NCBI RefSeq assembly: GCF_000519305.1
Contig: NZ_JAFG01000004.1
Coordinates: forward strand, 682,001 to 746,000
DNA: 64,000 bases
Direction of reading: 5' to 3'
Origin: Mesorhizobium ciceri WSM4083
GTDB lineage: Bacteria; Pseudomonadota; Alphaproteobacteria; Rhizobiales; Rhizobiaceae
The notes beneath the pieces are model-generated. The model was not told where the DNA came from, ran no database searches, and saw only the letters and a program-made list of their open reading frames with translations. The position numbers and the translations under genes were made by a program. Shown here in pieces: positions 9,082 through 16,873 of this stretch (within the stretch, counting starts at the first letter, position 1; each line of letters begins with the position of its first letter).

Positions 9082-9106
9082 AACAAGCCAAGATGCGCTT
9101 TGTTCC
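9082..9106 (-). promoter_or_regulatory. EcfG-type stress promoter (GGAAC-N16-TGTT)
   Basis: On the minus strand, GGAAC (9106-9102) and TGTT (9085-9082) are 16 bases apart, 30 bases before the DUF4142 start at 9052. The -10 has T instead of the commoner C. Confidence 0.55.
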
Positions 9107-9246
9107 GATACCCAGACGACATGCCCGCAGGTCCGGCAGCACCGCGATCCGTGCATGATGCTGCCGGATTATCTCGCGCGAGATCTGCCACATCGACGTA
9201 AAATGTGGAGAAGTGACAGGAACGCTGGAACCATGAACCAGCGCCC

Positions 9247-9675
9247 TTGTCGGTTAATCTCGCGCCCTACCCAGCCAGGAGTGGAACTCATGATGCCAGA
9301 GCGCAGGCCGCCGCAGCGCTCTATCAATACAACATCGCACAGACCGGGATCGCCGACCGAGCTGATATCGGAGCGGAGCTTCGCGACCAGTCAGGAAAGA
9401 TCTGGGGCGGGCTTTGGGGCAGAACGGAACTCGGGCTCCTGTTTCTCGACATGTTTTTCCTGCCTGAGCAGATGCGTGGCCAATCCTTTGGCTCCCAACT
9501 TCTCACGACGATCGAGGAAGAAGCCATCCGCCGGGGCTGCAAGAAGGCCGTCGTGGAGACGAGCAGTTTCCAGGCGCCGCTATTCTACATGCAGCATGGG
9601 TTCGAGGAATTCGGCAAAGTCGAATTCGGGATCCCTGGACATGCCCGAATCTTCCTTCGGAAAGATCTGCTGTAA
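9247..9675 (+). CDS. GNAT-family N-acetyltransferase
   Basis: 142 residues. The acetyl-CoA-binding core is visible: LDMFFLPEQMRGQSFGSQLL (motif A, with the Q/R-x-x-G-x-G/S-type loop) followed by AIRRGCKKAVVETSSFQA and the terminal FYMQHGFEEFGKVE. Substrate unknown. The start is unsure: the frame has no upstream ATG, and I use a TTG at 9247. An ATG at 9291 with an AGGAGTGG site is in a different frame, so either the start is a rare codon or a small indel has occurred near the 5' end. Confidence 0.7.
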   Translation: MSVNLAPYPARSGTHDARAQAAAALYQYNIAQTGIADRADIGAELRDQSGKIWGGLWGRTELGLLFLDMFFLPEQMRGQSFGSQLLTTIEEEAIRRGCKKAVVETSSFQAPLFYMQHGFEEFGKVEFGIPGHARIFLRKDLL

Positions 9676-9736
9676 GTCTTGGGACAGGGCGCGCACGGAT
9701 GGCCATCGGCTAGTTGTTTCAAACGCCAGGTGCTCT

Positions 9737-9761
9737 GGAACAAATCGACGAGTGCGGAGTT
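9737..9761 (+). promoter_or_regulatory. EcfG-type stress promoter (GGAAC-N16-AGTT)
   Basis: GGAAC at 9737-9741 and AGTT at 9758-9761, 16 bases apart, 66 bases before the DUF982 start at 9828. Confidence 0.55.
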
Positions 9762-9827
9762 AAACGCGTCGCGACGCGCAGTCTTGCAGCGACGTGTCGA
9801 ATAGAGTGCATCCCGCTGGAGAGGCAT

Positions 9828-10082
9828 GTGCGTACTGGACATTTCAGAAAGCCGATTATCATTCAACCTGGCCGGATAGACCGCGACAGGGTTGTGGTTT
9901 CGGTGTCGGACGCAGCCGAAGTGCTGCTGCGGGACTGGCCAAAGCCGACATCCGAGAGGCGTCTTGCCGCGATCAGAGCGTGCCTTGCCGTCATGCGAGG
10001 CGAAAAGCCGACAAGGGCCGCACGACAGGCGTTCATCGTTGCGGCCAAGGACGCCAGGATTCTGCTGAGCGAGCAAGTCTGA
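9828..10082 (+). CDS. DUF982 family small protein
   Basis: 84 residues from a GTG at 9828 with GGAGAGG three bases upstream; a longer in-frame reading from 9714 includes no family-like sequence. The body matches DUF982, common in rhizobia: a VVSVSDAAEVLLRDWP strand-helix, then LAAIRACLAVMRGEKP and a helix TRAARQAFIVAAKDARI. The function of DUF982 proteins is not known. A general-stress-type promoter lies upstream at 9737. Confidence 0.75.
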   Translation: MRTGHFRKPIIIQPGRIDRDRVVVSVSDAAEVLLRDWPKPTSERRLAAIRACLAVMRGEKPTRAARQAFIVAAKDARILLSEQV

Positions 10083-10151
10083 CCGTGGTGGGTCGCCTCA
10101 CCGGTGCCTGCAAGTGCGACTCTGCCGAGATTGGTTCGAAGGGGAGAGATC

Positions 10152-10478
10152 ATGGCTAAGGTTTCAAGTCCCGCGCCTGCCGCAGCCAGAGGCGAAGTTC
10201 AGGCAGGAGCAACGCAGGATAAAACGCCAGGGTTCGACCCCGCCATTGCCCCGCTTGAGACAGATGCAGAGGCTGCGGACACAGAAAATCCTGTCGCTGG
10301 GACAAGTCAGCCTCGCGCTCGCCCAAAATTCGAAAACGATGCCAGCTTTGCCGATGCCATGCGCCCTGTCGAAGGCGAGCCGGAGCTGCGGCCTGGCGGC
10401 AACTGGCCGGTGTTGGTGATTGCAGCTGTCGTTTTGGTAGCAGCCGTGGTTTTCCTGGCAGCGAGCATGCTGCGCTGA
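10152..10478 (+). CDS. Hypothetical tail-anchored membrane protein
   Basis: 108 residues, not recognised. The first 80 are hydrophilic, rich in Ala, Pro and Glu and probably disordered; a single hydrophobic span (LVIAAVVLVAAVVFLAASML) ends at the C-terminus, giving a tail-anchored topology. The ATG at 10152 is preceded by GGGGAGAG. It ends 31 bases before the stop of a minus-strand operon (convergent). Confidence 0.65.
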   Translation: MAKVSSPAPAAARGEVQAGATQDKTPGFDPAIAPLETDAEAADTENPVAGTSQPRARPKFENDASFADAMRPVEGEPELRPGGNWPVLVIAAVVLVAAVVFLAASMLR

Positions 10479-10508
10479 GAACGATCCCGACGATGCAGTA
10501 CCCACGAC

Positions 10509-10847
10509 CTACTCCTGGAGGTCCGGCTCGCCCTTCATGCCCGAGAGTTCAGTCATTGGGCACAGCAGCCGCGGTCGCGCGGGATCGGAGATGTCGAGCT
10601 TGTCCCAAGGGATACGGTATAGACCGTCGCGGCGGCGCAATCGGAAAAGATCGAGCACCGCCACGCCTATGGCCGAGGCCGAAAGACGCACGAAAGCAGC
10701 GTAGACCCCGACATGGAATTCGGTGACGACGAAATCGTCACCGTCCCGTTCGGCGCGGATCTCCTCGATATAGCCGACATTCTTGCCGCGTTGCGAGAGT
10801 ACGCGTCGCCCTGCCAGATGCTCGAGATTGACCGTGATCATCATCAA
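10509..10847 (-). CDS. PRC-barrel-like small protein (second copy)
   Basis: 112 residues, cytoplasmic by composition. The opening TVNLEHLAGRRVLSQRGKNV followed by GYIEEIRAERDGDDFVVTEF is the short beta-barrel pattern of PRC-barrel proteins, then LYRIPWDKLDISDP. Its start overlaps the stop of the gene at 10844 by four bases (ATGA), marking translational coupling. Last gene of a four-gene operon with an Nramp homologue. PRC domains fused to or encoded with Mg and other metal transporters are known, so a regulatory or gating role for the transporter is a fair guess. Confidence 0.65.
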   Translation of the reverse strand: MMMITVNLEHLAGRRVLSQRGKNVGYIEEIRAERDGDDFVVTEFHVGVYAAFVRLSASAIGVAVLDLFRLRRRDGLYRIPWDKLDISDPARPRLLCPMTELSGMKGEPDLQE

Positions 10848-11206
10848 GCTCCGGGAATGCGCCCGATGACATGGTCGCGCAACCAGTCCTGCCAGGCGAA
10901 GATCGACGTTTCTCGCACATCGATGTCGAACTCGAGATCGATGCCGATATCTTTCACCTTGTGCCAGGCGATCCGATGAGGCTCGCCATGTTGCCTGCCG
11001 CCCAGCTTGACCGCGAGCCGCGCCATCCAGCGCCCGGGCCGTGCGCCGAGGCGACGCGCCAGGGTGATGGAGCCGAGCTCGATCGCAATGATCCGGGGCG
11101 GCTTGCCAGACCGCAACTCCGCCACCAACCCGTCGACCTTGCCGATCTTGACCTGCTCGCGATCGACCACCTGCTTGTCCAGGAGATCACGCAGTAACTT
11201 CATCAT
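10844..11206 (-). CDS. PRC-barrel-like small protein (first copy)
   Basis: 120 residues. The N-terminal LLRDLLDKQVVDREQVKIGK then VDGLVAELRSGKPPRIIAIE is the typical PRC-barrel start, and the C-terminal half repeats the plan with HRIAWHKVKDIGIDLEFDID. Start overlaps the Nramp-like gene stop by four bases, and its stop overlaps the next PRC gene by four, so the three are one coupled unit. No membrane span. Probably a soluble accessory factor of the transporter; this is inference from operon structure. Confidence 0.65.
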   Translation of the reverse strand: MMKLLRDLLDKQVVDREQVKIGKVDGLVAELRSGKPPRIIAIELGSITLARRLGARPGRWMARLAVKLGGRQHGEPHRIAWHKVKDIGIDLEFDIDVRETSIFAWQDWLRDHVIGRIPGA

Positions 11207-12423
11207 GTGCCTCCGAATATCTGCAGCGGGATGGTCACCACGGCCAGCACGAAGCCAAGCGCGATGATGAAGATGACGGCGGCATTTGACAAAATTCCAT
11301 TGCGATGCTCGCCGACATAACGTTTGTCGTTCAGCAGAAACAGGAACGGGACGACCGTCAGCGGCAGGCTGGCTGCCGTCAGCGCCATGGAAAAGATGGT
11401 GATCCTTAGCGGGTCAAGACCAAGCGCGATGGGAATAGCCGCCAACACCAATGATATCGTGTAGGTGGCGCTGAAACCCGGATCGTCGCGCGGCTTGCGA
11501 TCCTCGCCCCAATTCCAGCCGAACCCTTGGGCCACAAGATAGGCCTGTTGCAACCCGACCTCTAGTGCGGCGCCGAAGCAGGCGATGGCGAGAGAAGCAA
11601 CAAACAGCACGAAGCCCCAGAAGCCGAATATGGGGATCAGCATCAACGGCAACTGGTGATAGTCGTCCACCTGGGTGACGCCATGCGTGGCGAGTACGAG
11701 AGCGGCCACGATCAACACGCCGATCGAGATGGTGCCCCCGAAGGTCATGCCCAACCCCGCGATGGCCCGATTGGCTCCGAGATAGCTTTTGTCCCACCGG
11801 TCCTCGATGGCCCCCGAGGAATAGAACATGAAGAGGTAGGGCGATATCGAGGCGCCGAGAATGCTGACCGCCATGAACCAGTAATTGGCGACATCGTGGA
11901 CCGGCATCGAAGGCAAGGCGCTCCTTGCGACTGCCGTCCAGTCAGGTCTCAGCATCACCGCTCCGACGACGAAACACAGCGTTACCAGACCGAGGATCGA
12001 AACGCCCTTCTCGATGAAGCCGAACGTGCCCTTCCAGAGCAGCAGCCATGCCAGCAAAGCCACCGGTAGCGCCCACCACTGGAAGCCGATGCCGGTCGCA
12101 AATTCGAGCGCAATGGCAACGCCGCCGATCTCGGCGGACAGCACCAGGAAATTGACCAGCAGGGCGGCAAGCAACGGCCATAGAAAGACGTTGAAGCCGA
12201 ACCTTTCGCGGATGCCGTCGGAGATCGTGTGATGGCTCACAGCCGCGAACCGGCCGGACATTTCGACAAGGAAGATGATGCAGATGGTGCCGAGCACCAC
12301 CGCCCAGATCAACTGGAAGCCAAACATCGCGCCTGCCTGCGCCGCCGTCGCCATGGACCCAACTTCGAGGAAGCCGCCGACGCTGGTGACCACGCCGAGG
12401 GATATTTCCATGAGCTTCTTCAT
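11203..12423 (-). CDS. Nramp-family transporter with replaced metal-binding residues
   Basis: 406 residues with about eleven membrane spans and Nramp family organisation. In classical Nramps the first helix carries DPGN and the sixth MPHN, whose Asp, Asn and Met bind Mn or Fe. Here the matching blocks read GFLEVGSMATAAQAG and GASISPYLFMFYSSG, so Asp becomes Glu, Asn becomes Ser and Met becomes Ser. That argues against a standard Mn/Fe carrier and is reminiscent of Nramp-related Mg transporters, though the exact ion is unknown. It is the second gene of a coupled operon with a lipoprotein upstream and two PRC-barrel proteins downstream, each overlapping by four bases. Confidence 0.75.
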   Translation of the reverse strand: MKKLMEISLGVVTSVGGFLEVGSMATAAQAGAMFGFQLIWAVVLGTICIIFLVEMSGRFAAVSHHTISDGIRERFGFNVFLWPLLAALLVNFLVLSAEIGGVAIALEFATGIGFQWWALPVALLAWLLLWKGTFGFIEKGVSILGLVTLCFVVGAVMLRPDWTAVARSALPSMPVHDVANYWFMAVSILGASISPYLFMFYSSGAIEDRWDKSYLGANRAIAGLGMTFGGTISIGVLIVAALVLATHGVTQVDDYHQLPLMLIPIFGFWGFVLFVASLAIACFGAALEVGLQQAYLVAQGFGWNWGEDRKPRDDPGFSATYTISLVLAAIPIALGLDPLRITIFSMALTAASLPLTVVPFLFLLNDKRYVGEHRNGILSNAAVIFIIALGFVLAVVTIPLQIFGGT

Positions 12424-12875
12424 GGCTTCGGCGCGACATACTTGGCGTACGCGGTAACGAGCGAACGCGACGCCAGCCGTAGATCCTGTTGCGCGTTCTG
12501 GACTCCCGGCCGGTCATCTGCCTGCAATCCGGCCTCGGCACGCGCCACCGCGGCCGACAAATCGTTGACTGCTTTTGTAAGGGAAGCTTGCTCGGCGGGT
12601 GCACTGGTTTCGGCGGACCGGATTTGTTCCCCGACATCGGCAAGCGTCTTGCCGATCGATTGCAGCGTATCCACCGTGTATGCAGTCGGCGCCGCCCCTG
12701 CCGCCCAGGCGTCCAGCGCCATCAACACGGTCTGCGATGCGGAGGCCGCAGTTCGTGATTGCTGCTCGATCTGATCGGAAGATGAGCATGCCGACAACAT
12801 CAGCAAAAGCAGGCATAGGCAGTCGAGCCTGAGATAGCGGCGTCTAACGATCAAATCCGGCGTTTGATGCGCCAC
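12420..12875 (-). CDS. Putative lipoprotein, first gene of the Nramp/PRC operon
   Basis: 151 residues from a GTG at 12875 with GGGGAG eight bases upstream. A hydrophobic stretch ending LLLLMLSAC is a lipobox, so the mature protein would be lipidated at Cys27 or so and sit in the envelope. The rest is predicted helical, Ala-rich and hydrophilic (TLQSIGKTLADVGEQIRSAE, SLTKAVNDLSAAVARAEAGL), suggesting a coiled-coil periplasmic domain. The stop overlaps the Nramp-like start by four bases. No family recognised; the operon suggests a periplasmic partner of the transporter. Confidence 0.65.
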   Translation of the reverse strand: MAHQTPDLIVRRRYLRLDCLCLLLLMLSACSSSDQIEQQSRTAASASQTVLMALDAWAAGAAPTAYTVDTLQSIGKTLADVGEQIRSAETSAPAEQASLTKAVNDLSAAVARAEAGLQADDRPGVQNAQQDLRLASRSLVTAYAKYVAPKP

Positions 12876-13029
12876 AGAATAGTCTCCCCGACCCAACAAA
12901 CCGCGGCCGGCGTAAATCTGATCTAGAGCTCTGGATGAGTCCGTCAACAACCGCGGCTCCCGATCCGGAGCACGAGGCGGTCTCAATCGGGTTTCGATTG
13001 CAGCGTCAGCGTCAGTGTGGTGCTGAAGG

Positions 13030-13260
13030 TCAATCGGGGCGATCCCCACTCGAAGCGTCTTGGATTCTGTATTCGTGAATGAGGCCGAGAATCTGACTCC
13101 TGACTGTGTCGCGCGCGTCGGGCTGGATGAAAAACATCAGCCCTTCGACCGCTTCGACGACTGTTTCCGGCAGATCCGAAACCGCGTCGGTGTGTTCGCT
13201 GCCATGCTCGTACATATTGTCCGTCAGCTTCTTGTCGAGGTCGGAAAGGATGCCCATCAT
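13030..13260 (-). CDS. Hypothetical small acidic protein
   Basis: 76 residues, soluble, acidic (ILSDLDKKLTDNMYEHGSEH, then VVEAVEGLMFFIQPDARDTV). Not recognised. The ATG at 13260 has GGAG at five bases. It stands alone between the Nramp operon (start 12875) and the small envelope operon ending at 13345, on the same strand. The preceding 154 bases (12876-13029) hold no clear signal. Confidence 0.55.
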   Translation of the reverse strand: MMGILSDLDKKLTDNMYEHGSEHTDAVSDLPETVVEAVEGLMFFIQPDARDTVRSQILGLIHEYRIQDASSGDRPD

Positions 13261-13344
13261 CCACACTCCAGATCGGTGCTGTGTTGATCTCAGTTCGGCA
13301 GCGGCACCGCGAGGCCGCCCTCTCCCGTTGCTGCCGGCCGTCGA

Positions 13345-13563
13345 TCACTGTTGCCCCGGCATTTCCGTGTTTTCCCTCGGATTTTTCTGGACGCCCGCAG
13401 CCGGGGCGGTATCCGCCGGGGCATTGCCGCCCTGGTTCTGCTCCGGCGCGCGTTTCAGCGGGGATGTCTGCCAGCCCATATCAACGTAGAAAAAGCCGAC
13501 GACGAAACCGACAATGATGACCGCCGCTATCACCAGCGAGATTATTGCGTTGCGTCGCTCCAT
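13345..13563 (-). CDS. Small single-pass membrane protein
   Basis: 72 residues. One span near the N-terminus (AIISLVIAAVIIVGFVVGFF) after two basic residues, then a Pro/Gln/Asn-rich tail that would lie in the periplasm. Not recognised. It starts four bases after the stop of the lipoprotein gene at 13568, so the two are in one operon. Likely a minor envelope protein; function unknown. Confidence 0.6.
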   Translation of the reverse strand: MERRNAIISLVIAAVIIVGFVVGFFYVDMGWQTSPLKRAPEQNQGGNAPADTAPAAGVQKNPRENTEMPGQQ

Positions 13564-13567
13564 AGGC

Positions 13568-13786
13568 CTAGCCGCCACTTGGTTTTGGAGACGCCGGCTG
13601 GGTTGGCTGCGTACCTTGCTGGTCGCCGCCGGTGCTGGTCTGCGGTGTCGGGTTGGTGTCCGTCGTGGGATTCTTGTCGACCGGCTGGCTGTTCGTGGTA
13701 TCCGTCTTGGACTTGGCTGGATCGGCATTGTCGTTGCACCCCGTCAAGGCGAGCAATGCCGCCAACATCAAAAACACTGCTCTCAT
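13568..13786 (-). CDS. Small lipoprotein with Thr/Asn/Pro-rich tail
   Basis: 72 residues from the ATG at 13786, with AGGAG nine bases upstream. The signal MLAALLALTGC is a clear lipobox with Cys19. The rest is low-complexity (SQPVDKNPTTDTNPTPQTST), disordered and free of motifs. Its start overlaps the preceding gene by four bases. The composition resembles that of the secreted protein at 57899-58222. Confidence 0.65.
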   Translation of the reverse strand: MRAVFLMLAALLALTGCNDNADPAKSKTDTTNSQPVDKNPTTDTNPTPQTSTGGDQQGTQPTQPASPKPSGG

Positions 13787-14049
13787 GCTGATTTCTCCTG
13801 GCTGAGTCCGGGCGAAGCCGCCTGCCAATGGCCTATTCGGTCGAACCGCACCGAGAGCCCTTGTTTGACCGCGCTTCTAGCCAGCAGATGGTCCAGCTCG
13901 GCGTCTTCGATCGGGCTTCGCACGACCTGGCGAATGGCCTTGCAGGCAAGTTCGGTCGAGACGAAATCATATCTCCTGCTCCTGGCGACAACGTATTGTT
14001 CGACCAGCATCTTCACGCGCCTGAGCGCGATTTCTTCGGCGTATTGCAT
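13783..14049 (-). CDS. Hypothetical protein, first gene of a small envelope operon
   Basis: 88 residues, soluble, with alternating charge (YAEEIALRRVKMLVEQYVVA, then SPIEDAELDHLLARSAVKQG). Not recognised. A strong GAGGAGG site precedes the ATG at 14049, and a GGAAC-N16-AGTT promoter lies 20 bases further up. Four-base overlap with the lipoprotein that follows shows coupling. Confidence 0.6.
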   Translation of the reverse strand: MQYAEEIALRRVKMLVEQYVVARSRRYDFVSTELACKAIRQVVRSPIEDAELDHLLARSAVKQGLSVRFDRIGHWQAASPGLSQEKSA

Positions 14050-14068
14050 TTTGTTCCTCCTCGCGCCG

Positions 14069-14093
14069 AACTACGGAAGGGGTACGTTGTTCC
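14069..14093 (-). promoter_or_regulatory. EcfG-type stress promoter (GGAAC-N16-AGTT)
   Basis: Minus strand GGAAC (14093-14089) and AGTT (14072-14069), 16 bases apart, just upstream of the 14049 start. The -10 to start distance of 19 bases is short but leaves room for the ribosome site at 14055-14061. Confidence 0.55.
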
Positions 14094-14131
14094 CACCCGA
14101 CTTAAAAACATGACCGCCGACTTCACGGGAA

Positions 14132-14164
14132 AGCCCGCGCTCCCCTAGCAGGGACGCGCGGGCT
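14132..14164. repeat. Strong inverted repeat in the 14050-14403 gap
   Basis: A 9-base perfect stem (AGCCCGCGC at 14132-14140 with its complement at 14156-14164) is extended inside by TCCC/GGGA. There is no T-run after it on either strand, so it is not an obvious intrinsic terminator. It lies between divergent stress-type promoters at 14069 and 14352. The rest of the 354-base gap shows no gene. Confidence 0.5.
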
Positions 14165-14351
14165 GGATCAGGCTGAGGGGGACCCGATCGTGCAGCATCA
14201 AACAAGGGGAGCAAAGACGCTGCACGGATATCGAACTCTTATAGACCTGAGTTGTTCCACCTCTCCACGCCGCGTTGTGCGTGGCTTGGATGAACTCAAG
14301 AACAAATCGTTGTCACGGCCTGCATAGGTCACGCATTCAACCTCTCCGCAC

Positions 14352-14376
14352 GGAACAATCAGCCCCTATAGCGGTT
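14352..14376 (+). promoter_or_regulatory. EcfG-type stress promoter (GGAAC-N16-GGTT)
   Basis: GGAAC 14352-14356 and GGTT 14373-14376 are 16 bases apart, 27 bases before the SDR start at 14404. Confidence 0.6.
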
Positions 14377-14403
14377 CGGCCCAAGCGAGGTTCGGAGGAT
14401 GTG

Positions 14404-15189
14404 ATGACGAATGAAAAGTTGGCCGTGGTGACGGGCGCCTCAAGCGGCATTGGGAAGGAACTCGCCAAACTGTGCGCCAAGGACGGCTACCACCTGATCA
14501 TAGCCGCCGACGAACCCGCGGTCCGGCAGGCCGCCGAGGCGCTGGGTTCGCGTGGTGTGACTGTCGAAGCCATCGAGGCCGATCTGGCGACCGAGGAAGG
14601 TGTCGATCGTTTGATCGCCGGGATAGGCGATCGCGATGTCGATCTGTTGTTCCTGAATGCCGGACGTGGGCTCGGCCGTGGTTTCGTCAACCAGGATTGG
14701 CAAAAAGTCCGCCGCATCATCGACACCAACGTCACCGGGACCGTCTATCTCGCGCATCAACTCGGAGCCAGGATGGCAAGCCGCGGACGAGGCCGCATTC
14801 TCTTCACAGGATCGATCGCTGGTTTCATGCCCGGCACTTTCCAGGCCGTCTACAACGGCACCAAGGCCTTCATCGATTCCTTCTCGATCGCGCTGCGTCA
14901 TGAGTTGCAGAACACCGGCGTCACAGTCACCGTGCTGATGCCCGGGGCCACACAGACCCGGTTCTTCGAACGCGCCGAAATGATGGATACCAAGGTCGGC
15001 AGCGATGAGAAGGACAATCCCGCCGATGTCGCCAAAGCCGGTTACGAGGCGATGATGGCCGGCGAGGAACAAGTCATCAGCGGTTGGAAGAACAAGCTGC
15101 AGGTCGCCGCGGCGCATCTGATGCCGGCAGGCACTCTGGCCGAACAGCACCGCAAGATGGCCGAGCCCGGTTCCGCGTCCAAAGACTGA
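14404..15189 (+). CDS. Short-chain dehydrogenase/reductase
   Basis: 261 residues, classical SDR: cofactor loop TGASSGIGKE, NAGRG for the NAG motif, and the active-site YNGTKAF (YxxxK), with Ser in TGSIAG. It oxidises or reduces an alcohol/carbonyl with NAD(P); the substrate is unknown. GGAGG lies five bases before the ATG at 14404. A stress-type promoter sits just upstream, and a zinc alcohol dehydrogenase follows 84 bases later, so both are probably made under stress. Confidence 0.88.
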   Translation: MTNEKLAVVTGASSGIGKELAKLCAKDGYHLIIAADEPAVRQAAEALGSRGVTVEAIEADLATEEGVDRLIAGIGDRDVDLLFLNAGRGLGRGFVNQDWQKVRRIIDTNVTGTVYLAHQLGARMASRGRGRILFTGSIAGFMPGTFQAVYNGTKAFIDSFSIALRHELQNTGVTVTVLMPGATQTRFFERAEMMDTKVGSDEKDNPADVAKAGYEAMMAGEEQVISGWKNKLQVAAAHLMPAGTLAEQHRKMAEPGSASKD

Positions 15190-15273
15190 TCAATCTGGCA
15201 TCACGGCAGAGGTTCAGAGGCGCCTTTGATCCGACCTGCCCCTTCAACCTTCTTCCAACAAAGGAGCACCATC

Positions 15274-16452
15274 ATGAAAGCGCTCACGTGGCACGGCAAA
15301 GGCGACATTCGATGCGATCAGGTGGCTGATCCCGGCATTGAGGATGATCGCGACGTCATCATCAAAGTCACCTGTTGCGCCATATGCGGCTCGGACCTGC
15401 ATCTGATGAACGGATATATGCCGACCATGGAATCTGGCGATGTGCTCGGACACGAGACCATGGGCGAGGTCGTCGAAGTCGGCCGCGGCCATTCGAAATT
15501 TAGAAAGGGCGACCGCATCGTGGTGCCTTTCAACATCTCATGTGGTGAATGCTGGTTTTGCCAGAAGGGGCTGTTCTCGCTTTGCGACAGGTCCAATCCC
15601 AATGCCAAACAGGCCGCCGAAGTGATGGGACAATCCCCGGCTGGCCTGTTCGGCTATTCGCATCTGGTCGGCGGCTATTGGGGCGGACAGGCAGAATATC
15701 TGCGCGTGCCCTTCGCCGATGTCGGTCCGATAAAGGTGCCCGATGGAATGGACGATGAACAGGTGCTGTTCCTCTCTGATATCTTCCCGACCGGCTACAT
15801 GGCGGCTGAAAACGCCGGCATCGAGCCAGGCGATACCGTCGCTATATGGGGCTGCGGTCCGGTCGGCCAGTTCGCCATCCAGAGCGCATGGATGCTCGGC
15901 GCCGGCCGCGTCATTGCCATAGACAAGGTGCCGGAGCGGCTGGCGATGGCTCGCGAGCACGGCAAGGCCGAGACGCTCGACTTCAGCAACTCCGACATCT
16001 ACGACGCATTGATGGCGATGACCGATGGCCGCGGCCCGGATCGCTGCATCGACTGTGTCGGGACGGAGTCCGATCCCGGCGCCAGTGCCGACGCCATGCT
16101 CGACAAGGTCAAGGCTGCCGTCTATCTCGGCACCGACAGGCCGCATGTACTGCGCGAAGCAATCTACTCCTGCCGCAAAGGCGGCACCATCTCGGTGCCC
16201 GGCGTCTATATCGGCCTCGTCGATCACATTCCGTTCGGCGCCGCCATGAACAAGGGCCTGACCTTCCGAATGGGTCAGACGCACACTCAACGCTATCTTG
16301 AACCGCTCCTGGCCATGGTCCAGAAGGGCGACATCGATCCCTCCTTCGTGATCACGCACCGGGCGGATCTCGAAGCCGGGCCGGATCTCTACAAGACGTT
16401 CCGCGACAAGCAGGATGGCTGCATCAAGGTGGTGATGCGACCGCATGGCTGA
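15274..16452 (+). CDS. Zinc-dependent alcohol dehydrogenase (formaldehyde-dehydrogenase-like)
   Basis: 392 residues of the MDR superfamily. Catalytic zinc ligands are seen in [13 protein letters not shown] and [12 protein letters not shown]; the structural zinc Cys set is in [15 protein letters not shown]. The NAD loop is [12 protein letters not shown]. The inserted segment with [20 protein letters not shown] is typical of the glutathione-independent formaldehyde dehydrogenase group, where it shapes a tight NAD site. AAGGAG lies before the ATG at 15274. Likely co-transcribed with the SDR gene. Role in detoxifying aldehydes during stress is plausible but not shown. Confidence 0.87.
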   Translation: MKALTWHGKGDIRCDQVADPGIEDDRDVIIKVTCCAICGSDLHLMNGYMPTMESGDVLGHETMGEVVEVGRGHSKFRKGDRIVVPFNISCGECWFCQKGLFSLCDRSNPNAKQAAEVMGQSPAGLFGYSHLVGGYWGGQAEYLRVPFADVGPIKVPDGMDDEQVLFLSDIFPTGYMAAENAGIEPGDTVAIWGCGPVGQFAIQSAWMLGAGRVIAIDKVPERLAMAREHGKAETLDFSNSDIYDALMAMTDGRGPDRCIDCVGTESDPGASADAMLDKVKAAVYLGTDRPHVLREAIYSCRKGGTISVPGVYIGLVDHIPFGAAMNKGLTFRMGQTHTQRYLEPLLAMVQKGDIDPSFVITHRADLEAGPDLYKTFRDKQDGCIKVVMRPHG

Positions 16453-16526
16453 GACGTCGGGATCTCGCACCAGGTCTGCCCTGGGCAAGTCCGCGGCCGT
16501 GGGTCGCAGCGGAGCCATTGGCATCT

Positions 16527-16551
16527 GGAACCTTCGATCGCGGCGGCGGTT
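16527..16551 (+). promoter_or_regulatory. EcfG-type stress promoter (GGAAC-N16-GGTT)
   Basis: GGAAC 16527-16531 and GGTT 16548-16551 are 16 bases apart, 63 bases upstream of the small gene at 16615. Confidence 0.6.
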
Positions 16552-16614
16552 GACCTGCAGACTTCACGGCGGCGAGACTGCCGTGCCCCACCCGATGCAA
16601 AGGAAGGTGCTGCC

Positions 16615-16854
16615 ATGAGCAATGAGAATTCCACATCGAAACCCAGCCTCCGGTCTCCGAACGCCGATGGTCTGCCGCACCCGAGACGGGATGCCAATGA
16701 CACCGATGCCGGTGGCAAGCCGCTGACTCCGAAAACCGCAGGCACATCCCGGCCGTCGACCGCGCTGCTGGACAATCCGGTTGCCAATCGAAACGCCGGG
16801 CGGCCGCGTCAGGCGAGCACCACGCCTCGGCCGACGGACAAGCCCTTGGACTGA
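16615..16854 (+). CDS. Hypothetical small disordered protein
   Basis: 79 residues, no hydrophobic core, rich in Pro, Asn, Ser, Thr and Asp; probably unstructured. Not recognised. AAGGAAGG precedes the ATG. Its own stress-type promoter at 16527 suggests it belongs to the general stress regulon. Convergent with the response regulator ending at 16874. Confidence 0.55.
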   Translation: MSNENSTSKPSLRSPNADGLPHPRRDANDTDAGGKPLTPKTAGTSRPSTALLDNPVANRNAGRPRQASTTPRPTDKPLD

Positions 16855-16873
16855 TCGAAACCGCCTGTTGAAA

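Noticed and set aside
9229..9255. GGAAC motifs before the GNAT gene
   Set aside because: No NGTT at 16-17 bases, so not counted as a stress promoter.
9291..9763. ATG with a good ribosome site in a frame other than the GNAT frame
   Set aside because: The protein in that frame has no acetyltransferase blocks; the real frame does. A 5' indel remains possible and is noted in the feature.
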